Positions 17,211 to 25,721 of a stretch of 64,000 nucleotides of DNA are shown piece by piece (the stretch's first letter is position 1; every line of letters begins with the position of its first letter). The DNA is from Flammeovirga sp. OC4 (lineage in GTDB: Bacteria > Bacteroidota > Bacteroidia > Cytophagales > Flammeovirgaceae), in assembly GCF_000812565.1 (NCBI RefSeq), contig NZ_JTAM01000002.1, positions 1 through 64,000 on the forward strand, in the 5' to 3' direction. The notes under the pieces are model-generated. The model worked only from the letters and a program-made list of their open reading frames with translations, was not told the DNA's origin and made no database searches. The position numbers and the translations under genes are program-made.

Positions 17211-18199
17211 AACAACTACTCCACTTCCTATTTATACTTTCTCTCATCAGTATAAATTCCTTCGCACAAAATCCTTTTGAGCAATACAACTACAAACCAA
17301 AAGTAGCAACATTAAGCCAAGGAGAATACAATGAATTTCACGACCAAGACACTTTAGTTCAGATTGGATCTGTAATTCTAAATACCAAAACACAAGAAAT
17401 TGTCGCTTTTGTAAAAAAGGATACACTTTATTCAGAAGCTACTCTTGAGCCTGATATTGTGAGTAGGTGGTTGAGTCCTGATCCTTTGGCGGAGAAGTAT
17501 CCAAAATGGACTCCATATCATTACGTTCACAATAATCCTTTGAATATGATTGATCCCGATGGACAAGATGGAATTAGGGTGATTGATAAAAAAAATAAGA
17601 CGATTACGATTAAAGCTGTATATTTTGTACAATCAGCTGATAGGAATTATTATACTTCAAAAGGAAAAACAAAACAATTCGGTGGTTACTCTGAAAAGCA
17701 AATTAGCAAAATGCAGGAGGGTACCAATAAGTATCTTAATAAATTAAGCTTGAGGGTTTCTGATGGTGAGTATAAAGGTTATTCAATAAACTTTGATTTA
17801 GAATTTAGAGATGGAGGTACTGTTGAACAGAGTAAAAACAGTGCACAAAAGGAAATGCAAGATGGACATTCTATTGGAAATAGTTTTACCAAGGGAGATA
17901 GTAATGTTTATTCTGGATTTGCTTCTAAAGAAATTGATAATGGTGATGGTACTATAAGTACTACAACTGTTGGAGGTATTACTATTGGATATAAAGATGT
18001 TATGATGAACTCCTCAAAAGATACCAAGATGAATAGAATCCATGAAATTTTTCATACTCTTGGTTTTAGTCACCCAAAAGGTATTGGTGGTTCTGGTGGA
18101 ATTATGAAATATCCACCAGAGAAACCTAATCAAAATGATGCTAATCAATTAGGTAATGATTCATTCTTACCTGCAGTTATATTAGAGGATGAAAAATAA
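17207..18199 (+). CDS. Exported minimal Rhs-core protein fused to a metzincin-type protease domain
   Basis: Residues 1-20 are a signal peptide ending SFAQ. After a short linker, residues 85-119 match the end of the Rhs repeat-associated core: VSRWLSPDPLAEKYP, then YHYVHNNPLNMIDPDGQ. In Rhs toxins this motif marks the border where the variable C-terminal toxin begins. The following 210 residues contain HEIFHTLGFSH (279-289), which fits HExxHxxGxxH exactly, and a Met-turn-like GGIMKYP (Met300) ten residues later. Together these define a metzincin zinc protease. The large Rhs shell and YD repeats are absent, and the protein seems to leave by Sec rather than as a typical type VI cargo. It may be an effector-like protease or a domesticated fragment. 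The third gene of the operon overlaps it by 11 bases. Confidence 0.8.
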   Translation: MKQLLHFLFILSLISINSFAQNPFEQYNYKPKVATLSQGEYNEFHDQDTLVQIGSVILNTKTQEIVAFVKKDTLYSEATLEPDIVSRWLSPDPLAEKYPKWTPYHYVHNNPLNMIDPDGQDGIRVIDKKNKTITIKAVYFVQSADRNYYTSKGKTKQFGGYSEKQISKMQEGTNKYLNKLSLRVSDGEYKGYSINFDLEFRDGGTVEQSKNSAQKEMQDGHSIGNSFTKGDSNVYSGFASKEIDNGDGTISTTTVGGITIGYKDVMMNSSKDTKMNRIHEIFHTLGFSHPKGIGGSGGIMKYPPEKPNQNDANQLGNDSFLPAVILEDEK

Positions 18200-18776
18200 A
18201 ATAACTTTATTAGTAATTATATTGGGCGTATCATTTTGGATGTTTGCTGCTGAAAATGATCCATCTAAGGATACTCTATTTTATATTGAGTTTAATATTC
18301 GTAGTGAAACGAGTCATCCAATTGTAATGGGTGGAATAATAAAAAAGTTTGATTATTCTAAATTGGATTTAAGTGATGGAGAAAATTTTGTATCAAGCTT
18401 TTATGAGCAAGGTTATTTTGTACCAAGTTTATTAATTTACGACCAAGTGATCAAAGAAATTATTAGGATAAATAATGATAGCACCTTGTGTAAATATTTA
18501 GGTCAAGGACAAAAGTTAATGAACCTAACAATTGGAAATGGGCGTGAAATTAAGTTGATTTTACAAAGTGGTGAAAATGTCTTTCTTAAGATTACGGAGT
18601 TAACAGGACAGTTTTTACATTGCAAAAAAGAAAATATGCAATTGCCTTCAGTTTCAAATGAATACCCTCCAAATAATATTGAAGAAATAGTTGATATTTA
18701 TATTCCAATTAATATTACAAATTATACAAAACCATCAAAGAAATACATAAAGGAAATAATAAAAAATAAGAATTAG
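18189..18776 (+). CDS. Hypothetical exported protein, possible partner or inhibitor of the metzincin
   Basis: A 195-residue protein with a hydrophobic N-terminus (residues 4-20, ITLLVIILGVSFWMFAA) that looks like a signal peptide or anchor. The rest is a mixed alpha/beta sequence without a motif known to me; it ends in a basic tail (KKYIKEIIKNKN). Its ATG lies inside the last codons of the Rhs-metzincin gene (11-base overlap), so the two are made together. In polymorphic toxin loci this position usually belongs to the immunity gene, and export to the same compartment as the protease would fit. That is an inference from position and not from sequence similarity. Confidence 0.6.
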   Translation: MKNKITLLVIILGVSFWMFAAENDPSKDTLFYIEFNIRSETSHPIVMGGIIKKFDYSKLDLSDGENFVSSFYEQGYFVPSLLIYDQVIKEIIRINNDSTLCKYLGQGQKLMNLTIGNGREIKLILQSGENVFLKITELTGQFLHCKKENMQLPSVSNEYPPNNIEEIVDIYIPINITNYTKPSKKYIKEIIKNKN

Positions 18777-18843
18777 ACATAGTTTTTTTATACTCTCTTT
18801 TATGTCTAATCTTAATACTAACACTTCTTTTGAATTTACATGT

Positions 18844-18886
18844 TAAAAAAACACCCTAGCTCAATGTTTTACATCAAACTAGGGTG
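18844..18886 (-). terminator. Terminator of the Xaa-Pro aminopeptidase gene
   Basis: Stem caccctag / ctagggtg with a 19-base loop; on the minus strand it is followed by seven T. It sits 28 bases beyond the stop of the peptidase gene. Confidence 0.75.
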
Positions 18887-18913
18887 CAATATATATTAAA
18901 GCTATAAAGTGAA

Positions 18914-20206
18914 TTACTTCGCCATAATGCTTTCAATCTCCTCAATCTCGATTGGAATATTTTTCATCAAGTCAAATGGCTCACCTGATTCTTGGATAAC
19001 GAAGTCGTTTTCAATTCTGATACCCATGTTTTCCTCTCTGATATAAATACCTGGCTCCACTGTAAATACCATTCCAGCTTCAAAAGTTTTATATCTGTTG
19101 CCATAGTCATGAACGTCTACGCCAATGTGGTGAGAAGTACCGTGCATAAAGTATTTCTTGTAAGCAGGCCATTTTGGATCTTCGTTCGCAATATCTTCAC
19201 GAGTGATCAAACCTAAACCTACTAATTCTTCTGTCATCAATTTACCTACTTCCACATGGTAGTCCATCAAGTTGTTGCCTGGAACAAGCATTTTAGCAGC
19301 TGCTTTGTGTACTCTTAATACAGCACTGTAAACTGCCGCTTGACGCTCTGTAAACTTACCATTTACTGGGATGGTACGCGTTAAGTCAGAAGCGTAGTTG
19401 CCGTACTCACAACCGAAGTCCATTAATAACAAGTCACCGTCTTGACAAACTTGATCGTTGTCGATATAGTGCAATACACAAGCGTTGAAACCTGAAGCAA
19501 TGATTGGCGTGTAAGCATGTCTTCTTGAGCCATTGCGAACAAACTCGTGAGTGATTTCAGCTTCGATTTCATACTCCTTCACACCTGGCTTTGTGAATTC
19601 TAAAACTCTTCTGAAACCTTTCTCAGTGATGTTACAAGCTTTTTGCATAACATCAATCTCAATTTGTGACTTTACAGTACGTAAGTCGTGCATGATTGGT
19701 GAAATACGCTCGTATTTATGAAGAGGGAAGTTTTTCATGCATTCCACTCTAAAACGATCATCTGGCGTTTCAACAGTAGTGTCAGCACGAAGGTGCTCGT
19801 TTGTGTTCAAGTAGATGTGCTCTGAATCGAAAACAACCGTTTTGAATACTGTATCGAAATCAGATAACCAGTACACCGACTCGATTCCAGAAACTTCAGT
19901 AGCCTGTTCTTTTGTCAATTTTGCTCCTTCCCAGATGGCAATTTCCTCATTGGTTTCAATTAAGAAAAGCATTTCTCTATGGGCAGGATCTTTGGCGTCA
20001 GGATTGATCACAAGAATACTCTTTTCTTGATCAATACCACTTAAATAGAAGATGTCAGTTTGCTGAATAAATGGCATTGTACCGTCAGCACTAGTAGGCA
20101 TGATGTCGCTTGAATTGAATACAGCAACTGAATTTGGTTTTAATCTCTCTACTAGACGCTTACGGTTCTCAATGAACAATGTCGAGTCGATTTTTTCGTA
20201 TCTCAT
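18914..20206 (-). CDS. Xaa-Pro aminopeptidase (M24B, aminopeptidase P)
   Basis: Removes an N-terminal residue next to proline; a two-metal enzyme of the pita-bread fold. The 430 residues comprise the N-terminal creatinase-like domain (1-170, SVAVFNSSDIMPTSADG) and the M24 catalytic domain. Metal ligands are visible as D and D in LLMDFGCEYGNYASDLTRT, H in MHGTSHHIGVDVHD, E in FTVEPGIYI and E in GIRIENDFVI. There is no signal peptide, so it is cytosolic. It is a single gene with its own terminator, and its codon use is smoother and less AT-rich than that of the island next to it. Confidence 0.95.
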   Translation of the reverse strand: MRYEKIDSTLFIENRKRLVERLKPNSVAVFNSSDIMPTSADGTMPFIQQTDIFYLSGIDQEKSILVINPDAKDPAHREMLFLIETNEEIAIWEGAKLTKEQATEVSGIESVYWLSDFDTVFKTVVFDSEHIYLNTNEHLRADTTVETPDDRFRVECMKNFPLHKYERISPIMHDLRTVKSQIEIDVMQKACNITEKGFRRVLEFTKPGVKEYEIEAEITHEFVRNGSRRHAYTPIIASGFNACVLHYIDNDQVCQDGDLLLMDFGCEYGNYASDLTRTIPVNGKFTERQAAVYSAVLRVHKAAAKMLVPGNNLMDYHVEVGKLMTEELVGLGLITREDIANEDPKWPAYKKYFMHGTSHHIGVDVHDYGNRYKTFEAGMVFTVEPGIYIREENMGIRIENDFVIQESGEPFDLMKNIPIEIEEIESIMAK

Positions 20207-20329
20207 GATTGATCTATGTGTATATATTAATATTTATGATTAACTTTTCGTCAAGTTAAGCGGCAATACGCTTGTACTGCTAAGTACATGGAAAGAAGTA
20301 AAGGGATAATTTTAGGTTAATATTTTTTA

Positions 20330-20410
20330 TTCTAATCAAGGCAGATTTGCAGAGCATAGCCGTAGCTACGTGATAAAAATCTAACGAAGAGTAGGATAAA
20401 AAAGATAAGG
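20330..20410. repeat. Palindrome-containing intergenic element (possible REP-like)
   Basis: The stretch holds agcatagccgtagctacg, with the perfect ten-base palindrome cgtagctacg, followed by a purine-rich tail (ctaacgaagagtaggat). It looks like a dispersed structural element, but only one copy is in the window, so this is a weak call. Confidence 0.25.
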
Positions 20411-20485
20411 TAAAATGTCCGTTTTCTTTTGTCCAAGTACTGACTTAATTCGAATTTACTTCTTCCATTGAATTTTCAAAACTAG

Positions 20486-22027
20486 ATGACAATAAGACTG
20501 GATATTTATTCTGTTTTTTTTTCAGGAGAAAAACGGCTTAGAAGGCTATTCTTAAGCTATTTTTTCATCCTTTTTACTGTTTTTCCAGTTTTCGCTGACG
20601 AAAACCAACGTTTTTGGGTTGTTTTTGTAGATAAGTGTAATAATGAAGATTTAGAAATTTTTAACCAATCCATCTGTCAGGAATATATTGAAGCATTGCA
20701 CGAGCAAGACTTTTTCGCCCAAACGAAATCCAATTGGCTTAATGCCGTGACAGTTGAAATTACATCAAAAAAAGAGTTAGATCAGCTAAAAAGCCTTTCT
20801 TTTATCAAAGAAATTAAGCCAGTCAACAGAAGTTGGAAACTAGCGAGTATTCATCAAGAAAGTGATTTTAAGCAGTCCTCGTATACAGTAAAGCAAATCC
20901 AACCTAAAAAAATCTATGATTTGAAACTAGATGGAAGTGGGGTAACGGTAGGTGTGATTGATGCAGGCTATTATAATGCTACTAAAAATACCTATCTAAA
21001 ACATATTTTTAAAGACGATCGAGTTTTGGGTTTTAAAGATTACCTGTCAGGTCCATCAACGACAAGTCAAACTTTCTTTGGAACCAAAAGGACGAGTTCA
21101 GATAGTCATGGTACCACCGTTTTAAGAATGATTGCGGGGCAAGAAGGTAATATGAGATACGGACTGGCAGATAAAAGTAATTTTTATTTAGCGAGAACAG
21201 ATCACGGAGACAAAGAATCGAGGAGTGAGGAAGAAAATTGGATCATGGCTTTGGAGTGGATGGTAGATTCTTTAGGAATAAAACTGATCAATAGCTCATT
21301 GGGCTATACGAATGGTTTTGATCGTAAAGATGAAAATTATCTTCCTTCTCAGATGGATGGAGAAACTTCTATGGTGACGAAAGCAGCAGAAGTAGCCACT
21401 CAGGAAAAAGATGTGTTGTTGGTGGTTTCGGCAGGGAATGAAGGAGATTCCAATTGGAAAGTCATCAGTGCTCCCGCAGATGCCAAAGGAGTATTGAGTG
21501 TTGGGGCAACAACAAAATCAGGTGTGAAGGCGAGTTACAGTAGTTTAGGTCCTGATTTTCTGGATTATGTAAAACCCGAAGTTTCTTGTTATTCACTGTT
21601 TGGAACCTCTTTTTCAGCTCCAGTAATTACGGGTCTTGCGGCTTGTCTGTGGCAAATGAAACCAGAGGCGACGGCAAAAGAAATTAGAGGTGCTATTATT
21701 CAGTCTTCTTGGTTTTACCCTTACGGTAATAACTATGTGGGCTACGGTGTTCCGAATGCAAGCAAAGCGATCAACATTTTAAAAGGAATACCGCTAGAAA
21801 ATCAGACCGAAATAATTCATGCCCAAAATGAAAAAAATATTGAAATTAAACCTCAAGAAGGTGAAGGCACTTTGTTAATTGCTTATCATAAAGTATCAGA
21901 AACTGTTGTTATTAAGCAAGAATTCATATATTTGAATAACGATGCATGGAAAGTCAAGAAAACTAAAAAATCCATAAGCACTACACTTTGGACGGGAGAC
22001 CGTCATATTGAAATTTTTTGGAAATAA
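20486..22027 (+). CDS. S8-family (subtilisin-like) serine peptidase
   Basis: Exported subtilase of 513 residues. The N-terminal hydrophobic stretch (LFLSYFFILFTVFPVFA, about residues 22-38) is a signal peptide behind an unusually long, basic n-region. An inhibitor-like propeptide covers about 40-130. The catalytic triad is clear: D in VGVIDAGYYN (about 157), H in DSHGTTV (about 209) and S in FGTSFSAPVITG (about 376), with the oxyanion Asn in VVSAGNEGD. The last 70 residues form a beta-rich extension (GTLLIAYHKVSETVVIKQEF). No C-terminal type IX secretion signal was seen. Substrates are unknown. The next gene (22112) reads in the same direction after 84 bases. Confidence 0.9.
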   Translation: MTIRLDIYSVFFSGEKRLRRLFLSYFFILFTVFPVFADENQRFWVVFVDKCNNEDLEIFNQSICQEYIEALHEQDFFAQTKSNWLNAVTVEITSKKELDQLKSLSFIKEIKPVNRSWKLASIHQESDFKQSSYTVKQIQPKKIYDLKLDGSGVTVGVIDAGYYNATKNTYLKHIFKDDRVLGFKDYLSGPSTTSQTFFGTKRTSSDSHGTTVLRMIAGQEGNMRYGLADKSNFYLARTDHGDKESRSEEENWIMALEWMVDSLGIKLINSSLGYTNGFDRKDENYLPSQMDGETSMVTKAAEVATQEKDVLLVVSAGNEGDSNWKVISAPADAKGVLSVGATTKSGVKASYSSLGPDFLDYVKPEVSCYSLFGTSFSAPVITGLAACLWQMKPEATAKEIRGAIIQSSWFYPYGNNYVGYGVPNASKAINILKGIPLENQTEIIHAQNEKNIEIKPQEGEGTLLIAYHKVSETVVIKQEFIYLNNDAWKVKKTKKSISTTLWTGDRHIEIFWK

Positions 22028-22111
22028 TATAGGTACATCTTCAAAAGATAAAATATTGAAAATCAACTTCTGTATTTTGTACTTATTCTACTATCACCTT
22101 TACTATTTAAC

Positions 22112-22687
22112 ATGAAATTGTTCGTTCAAATTACCATTATTCACTTTATACTTAGTTCTTTATTTAGCTGTGCCCAATTAGATAAAATTCAAGACACTGA
22201 AGAAGTTTATAACTTTGATCTTACAAGTGTTGTTGATTCAGCTGTAAAGGATTTAAGCCGAACATCGCCAGCTGTAGAGAAAAAAGTACTCTATGATGGA
22301 CAAGAAGACAAAGTTGCTTCCTCTACTATTAATTGGGAGGATGAGTTGGAAGTTTTTGAAGATGCGGATATCAATAAGCCCATTTTAAAAAACAGCTATC
22401 AGAAATCAATACAGAATAAACCTGACGGAGGAACACTTACAAGATTTGAAGCCAGTGGTCCAAGAGAATTAGTCCGATGGATGGAAATAGAGAAAGATTC
22501 GGATGGCGAACTTCTGAAGATTGCTTTCAAAATGTTGACCGATAATTCTCTTTACGCTACAGAAAAAGAAGGGCAGTTGGTGTTTTCTGAAGGTCAAAAG
22601 TTAAAAAGTTATGCCATTGAAGGCATACAGACGATTGTCTTTTTAGGCGATAAACACTATTCTATTGAAGGTAACTTAGTGTATTAG
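22112..22687 (+). CDS. Hypothetical lipoprotein
   Basis: Unrecognised protein of 191 residues with a lipoprotein signal (lipobox LFSC, Cys at about residue 20). The mature part is acidic (EDELEVFEDADINKP) with a beta-rich C-terminal half that repeats short strands (RWMEIEKDSDGELLKIAFKM, QLVFSEGQKLKSYAIEG). It could sit at the periplasmic face of either membrane. It lies 84 bases after the subtilase and is followed by a terminator at 22731, so the two may form one transcript. No function can be named. Confidence 0.65.
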   Translation: MKLFVQITIIHFILSSLFSCAQLDKIQDTEEVYNFDLTSVVDSAVKDLSRTSPAVEKKVLYDGQEDKVASSTINWEDELEVFEDADINKPILKNSYQKSIQNKPDGGTLTRFEASGPRELVRWMEIEKDSDGELLKIAFKMLTDNSLYATEKEGQLVFSEGQKLKSYAIEGIQTIVFLGDKHYSIEGNLVY

Positions 22688-22730
22688 AGACACTTGTAAT
22701 ATTGTCATTTTTAAGAAGAGATATTTGAAG

Positions 22731-22758
22731 AAAGAGCTTGAAATAAGCTCTTTTTTTG
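22731..22758 (+). terminator. Terminator after the lipoprotein gene
   Basis: Stem aaagagctt / aagctcttt followed by a T run. Confidence 0.8.
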
Positions 22759-22842
22759 TTAATGATGGAAAAAAAGTAAAAATAATTGCTCTCATTTATA
22801 AACGTTTGTGTCGTTAACTAGCAAAACAAAAAATAAATAGAC

Positions 22843-22850
22843 TACCTTTG
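22843..22850 (+). promoter_or_regulatory. -7 promoter box of the RNA helicase gene
   Basis: TACCTTTG fits TAnnTTTG exactly. The ATG is 151 bases further on, which predicts a long 5' leader (about 22857-23001) with the inverted motif tgtccgc...gtccgccgaca in it. Confidence 0.5.
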
Positions 22851-23001
22851 CGGTTCAATTAGGAAACTGTAGCGCTTTTGTCCGCATCATCATAACTGTT
22901 GGTTGTCCGCCGACAAAGAATAAGGATTATGAGAGAAGTAATATTCAATCTAGTACTTAAACTTATAGTAGTATGGAAGGAAGCGTCTTAAAAAACAAAA
23001 A

Positions 23002-24804
23002 ATGACAAAATTTAGTGAATTAGGGCTTAAAGAAGAATTGCAAGAAGCAGTAGCAGAGCTCGGTTTTGAACAACCTACACCAATACAAGAAGAAGTAATC
23101 CCAACTTTATTAACAGAAGAACTTGATTTAGTAGGTTTAGCACAAACAGGAACGGGTAAAACTGCAGCATTCGGCCTTCCACTCCTACACCGTGTTGATG
23201 TCTCAAACAAAAAGGTACAAGGGTTAATTCTATGTCCAGTTCGTGAACTTGGACTTCAGATCGCAAAAGATCTTGAAAACTTCTCTAAAAAGCTTAAAGG
23301 TTTAAAAATCGTTGCCGTTTACGGTGGTGCTCCAATTGACCAACAAATCCGTCAGTTGAACAAAGGTGCACATGTAATTGTGGCCACTCCAGGACGTATG
23401 CACGATTTAATCCGTAGAAACAAAGTAAATATCTCTGAAGTAGAGACAGTAGTACTTGACGAAGCGGATGAAATGTTGAAAATGGGTTTCAAAGACGAGC
23501 TTGATGCAATTCTTGAAGAAACTCCTGAAGACAAAAACGTATGGTTGTTCTCTGCAACTATGCCAAGAGAAGTAGCTCGTATTGCTTCAAACTACATGAC
23601 TGAACCAAAAGAGGTAACAGTTGGTACGAAGAATACGGGTAACAAAAACGTAAAACACTACTGCTACACTGTAAGAGCTCAAGATAGATATGAAGCTTTA
23701 AAACGTGTAGTGGATTACAATCCAAATATATACGGTATTGTTTTCTGTCGTACAAGACAAGAAACAAAAGACGTAGCAGAGCGTTTGATGCAAGATGGTT
23801 ACAATGCAGATGCATTGCATGGTGATTTATCTCAAGCACAACGTGATTATGTAATGGGTAAATTCCGTCAACGTACTTTACAATTATTAGTAGCAACGGA
23901 CGTAGCTGCTCGTGGTTTGGACGTTAACGATTTATCTCACGTCATCAACTACAACTTGCCAGACGATATCGAAACGTACAACCACCGTTCTGGTCGTACA
24001 GGTAGAGCTGGTAGAGATGGTACTTCAATTGCAATCATTCACATGCGTGAAAAGCACCGTTTGAGAGCTATCGAGCGTGTATTGAAGCAATCATTCATCA
24101 TGGATCCAATTCCTTCTGGTCCTCAAATTTGTGAGCGTCAGTTGTTCCATTTAGTAGACCGTATGCACGGTGTAGAAATGGTAGAAGAGGAGATTGAGGA
24201 GTACTTACCAAAAGTATATGAGAAATTAGAGGACTTAAGCCGTGAGGAAATCATCAACCGTTTCGTTGCATTAGAGTTCAACCGTTTCTTGGATTACTAC
24301 AGAGGTGCTAGAGATCTTAATGTACCTGATCGTAGAGATAATTCTAATTCTCGTGAAAGAGGTGAAAACTTCAGACGTAACGCAGAATCAGGTTTCACTC
24401 GTTTCTTTATCAACTTAGGTAAGCGTGACGAAGTATCACCAAGAGATCTAATCGACTTGATCAACAAAGGTGTTCGTGGTGACCGTATCGATATCGGACG
24501 AATTGACCTTAAGCAAAACTTCTCATTCTTTGAGGTAGCTCAAGGTAGAGAGGATGATGTGATCAAAGGTATGGGTACTTTAGAATTCAATGGTAGAAAA
24601 ATTGATGTTGAAGTATCTAATACTACTGGTGGTGGCGGTGGCCGTCGTGGTGGTGGACGTCGCGGTGGCGGCGGAGGAGATCGTCGTCGCTACAATGGTG
24701 GCGGAGGAGATCGCCGAAGAAATGGATACGGAGGTGGAGATCGTCGTAATAGTGGCGGTGGAAACAGACGTAGAAACAGCAATAGAGAAAGTCACAAAGA
24801 TTAA
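23002..24804 (+). CDS. DEAD-box RNA helicase with DbpA-type RNA-binding domain and RGG tail
   Basis: ATP-dependent RNA helicase of 600 residues. The helicase core (about 1-370) has the Q motif (TPIQEEV), motif I (AQTGTGKT), PGR, DEAD, SAT, ARGLDV and HRSGRTGR. A DbpA-like RNA-binding domain (about 465-540, RFFINLGKRDEVSPRDLIDLI) follows a helical linker. The last 60 residues are a Gly/Arg-rich tail with RRGGG and GGGDRR repeats, which binds RNA loosely. This is the CshA/DeaD layout, used in ribosome assembly and RNA decay, often cold-induced. The long leader (see 22843) fits regulation at the RNA level. Codon use is rich in CGT/GGT, a sign of high expression. Confidence 0.93.
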   Translation: MTKFSELGLKEELQEAVAELGFEQPTPIQEEVIPTLLTEELDLVGLAQTGTGKTAAFGLPLLHRVDVSNKKVQGLILCPVRELGLQIAKDLENFSKKLKGLKIVAVYGGAPIDQQIRQLNKGAHVIVATPGRMHDLIRRNKVNISEVETVVLDEADEMLKMGFKDELDAILEETPEDKNVWLFSATMPREVARIASNYMTEPKEVTVGTKNTGNKNVKHYCYTVRAQDRYEALKRVVDYNPNIYGIVFCRTRQETKDVAERLMQDGYNADALHGDLSQAQRDYVMGKFRQRTLQLLVATDVAARGLDVNDLSHVINYNLPDDIETYNHRSGRTGRAGRDGTSIAIIHMREKHRLRAIERVLKQSFIMDPIPSGPQICERQLFHLVDRMHGVEMVEEEIEEYLPKVYEKLEDLSREEIINRFVALEFNRFLDYYRGARDLNVPDRRDNSNSRERGENFRRNAESGFTRFFINLGKRDEVSPRDLIDLINKGVRGDRIDIGRIDLKQNFSFFEVAQGREDDVIKGMGTLEFNGRKIDVEVSNTTGGGGGRRGGGRRGGGGGDRRRYNGGGGDRRRNGYGGGDRRNSGGGNRRRNSNRESHKD

Positions 24805-24825
24805 TTTTCTTTGAACAAAATAATA

Positions 24826-24866
24826 AAAGAAGGTCATTATTTTTCGAAATAAGACCTTCTTTTTAC
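24826..24866 (+). terminator. Terminator of the RNA helicase gene
   Basis: Stem aaagaaggtcattat / ataagaccttcttt with a short loop, then a T run, 22 bases past the stop. Confidence 0.85.
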
Positions 24867-24902
24867 TTTTACTCAAATTAATCATAGCGTATAACAAACA
24901 AT

Positions 24903-25292
24903 ATGGATTGGGAAGCCTTATTCTATAAGTTTCTGAAGTTTGGTGTAGTTGGTTTTTCTGGCTTATTTGTTGATTTTGGAACGACTTATCTTGTAAAAGA
25001 AAAGCTAAAGGGACATAAATATTTGGCTAATAGCCTTGGTTTTATTTTAGCAGCAACGAGTAATTATATACTGAATAGAAACTGGACTTTTGAAAGCCAA
25101 GATGCCAATATTGGTCTTCAATACATGAAGTTTTTTGGTGTTTCCATCATTGGTCTTCTCTTTAGTAATGCCATTATTTGGTTGTTACATGAGCGTTTTA
25201 AAATGAATTTTTACATTGCTAAAGTTTTAGCAGTAGGAGTGGTAATGTTATGGAATTTCTTTGCTAACTTAATGTTCACATTCGTTGAATAG
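24903..25292 (+). CDS. GtrA family membrane protein
   Basis: Small membrane protein of 129 residues with four predicted spans (about 10-30, 36-56, 76-97, 103-125). The hallmarks FLKFGVVGFSGLFVDFGTTYLV and the NYILNRNWTF motif are those of GtrA proteins, which help move undecaprenyl-phosphate-linked sugars or decorate cell-wall polymers. No glycosyltransferase (GtrB) lies next to it. A short gene of unknown function (25302) starts nine bases after its stop. Confidence 0.9.
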   Translation: MDWEALFYKFLKFGVVGFSGLFVDFGTTYLVKEKLKGHKYLANSLGFILAATSNYILNRNWTFESQDANIGLQYMKFFGVSIIGLLFSNAIIWLLHERFKMNFYIAKVLAVGVVMLWNFFANLMFTFVE

Positions 25293-25301
25293 CAGTTAGT
25301 T

Positions 25302-25691
25302 ATGTTACAAGATAAAAGAGATTTTTTACAGAGGATGATCCGTAGCTTGGAGAAAGTAATGCTCCGATTTACAGGAATAGACCTAGAGCTTCATTTTGAA
25401 GAAATGGCATTGACCATAGATAAATACTTAGTAGAGGTGCTAAAAGTCAATGAGTCTGATTCAGAAGAAGAGATAACATTAAAAATGATGGACCTTTCTT
25501 CTAAAACAGACTTCAAGGAATTAGAACTTTTAAACGATGTTTTAATTTATAAAGGAAAGCTAACCCAAGACAAAAAATACTTCAATGCCGCTTACAAAAT
25601 ACTATCAGAGATAGAACAAAAAGACCTTATGACTTTTTCATTTGTAAGACAACAGAAGCTGGCAGAGCTTGAGACTTTGCTGAAAAAATAA
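25302..25691 (+). CDS. Hypothetical helical protein
   Basis: A 129-residue soluble protein, all-helical by composition, rich in Glu, Lys and Leu. The N-terminal part (FLQRMIRSLEKVMLRFTGID) is a basic amphipathic helix, followed by acidic helices and a KYFNAAYKILSEIEQ pair that resembles half a TPR. It starts nine bases after gtrA and is likely co-transcribed with it. I do not recognise the family with any certainty. Confidence 0.6.
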   Translation: MLQDKRDFLQRMIRSLEKVMLRFTGIDLELHFEEMALTIDKYLVEVLKVNESDSEEEITLKMMDLSSKTDFKELELLNDVLIYKGKLTQDKKYFNAAYKILSEIEQKDLMTFSFVRQQKLAELETLLKK

Positions 25692-25721
25692 GTCAACCTT
25701 CCTTAGAGCAGATTTTATTAC

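Noticed and set aside
24625-24780. GGT/CGT repeat track as a DNA repeat
   Set aside because: It is explained by the RGG tail of the helicase protein.
24580-24897. Minus-strand frame of Ser/Thr/Ala repeats under the helicase tail
   Set aside because: It mirrors the Gly/Arg-coding repeats of the helicase gene and is not a real gene.
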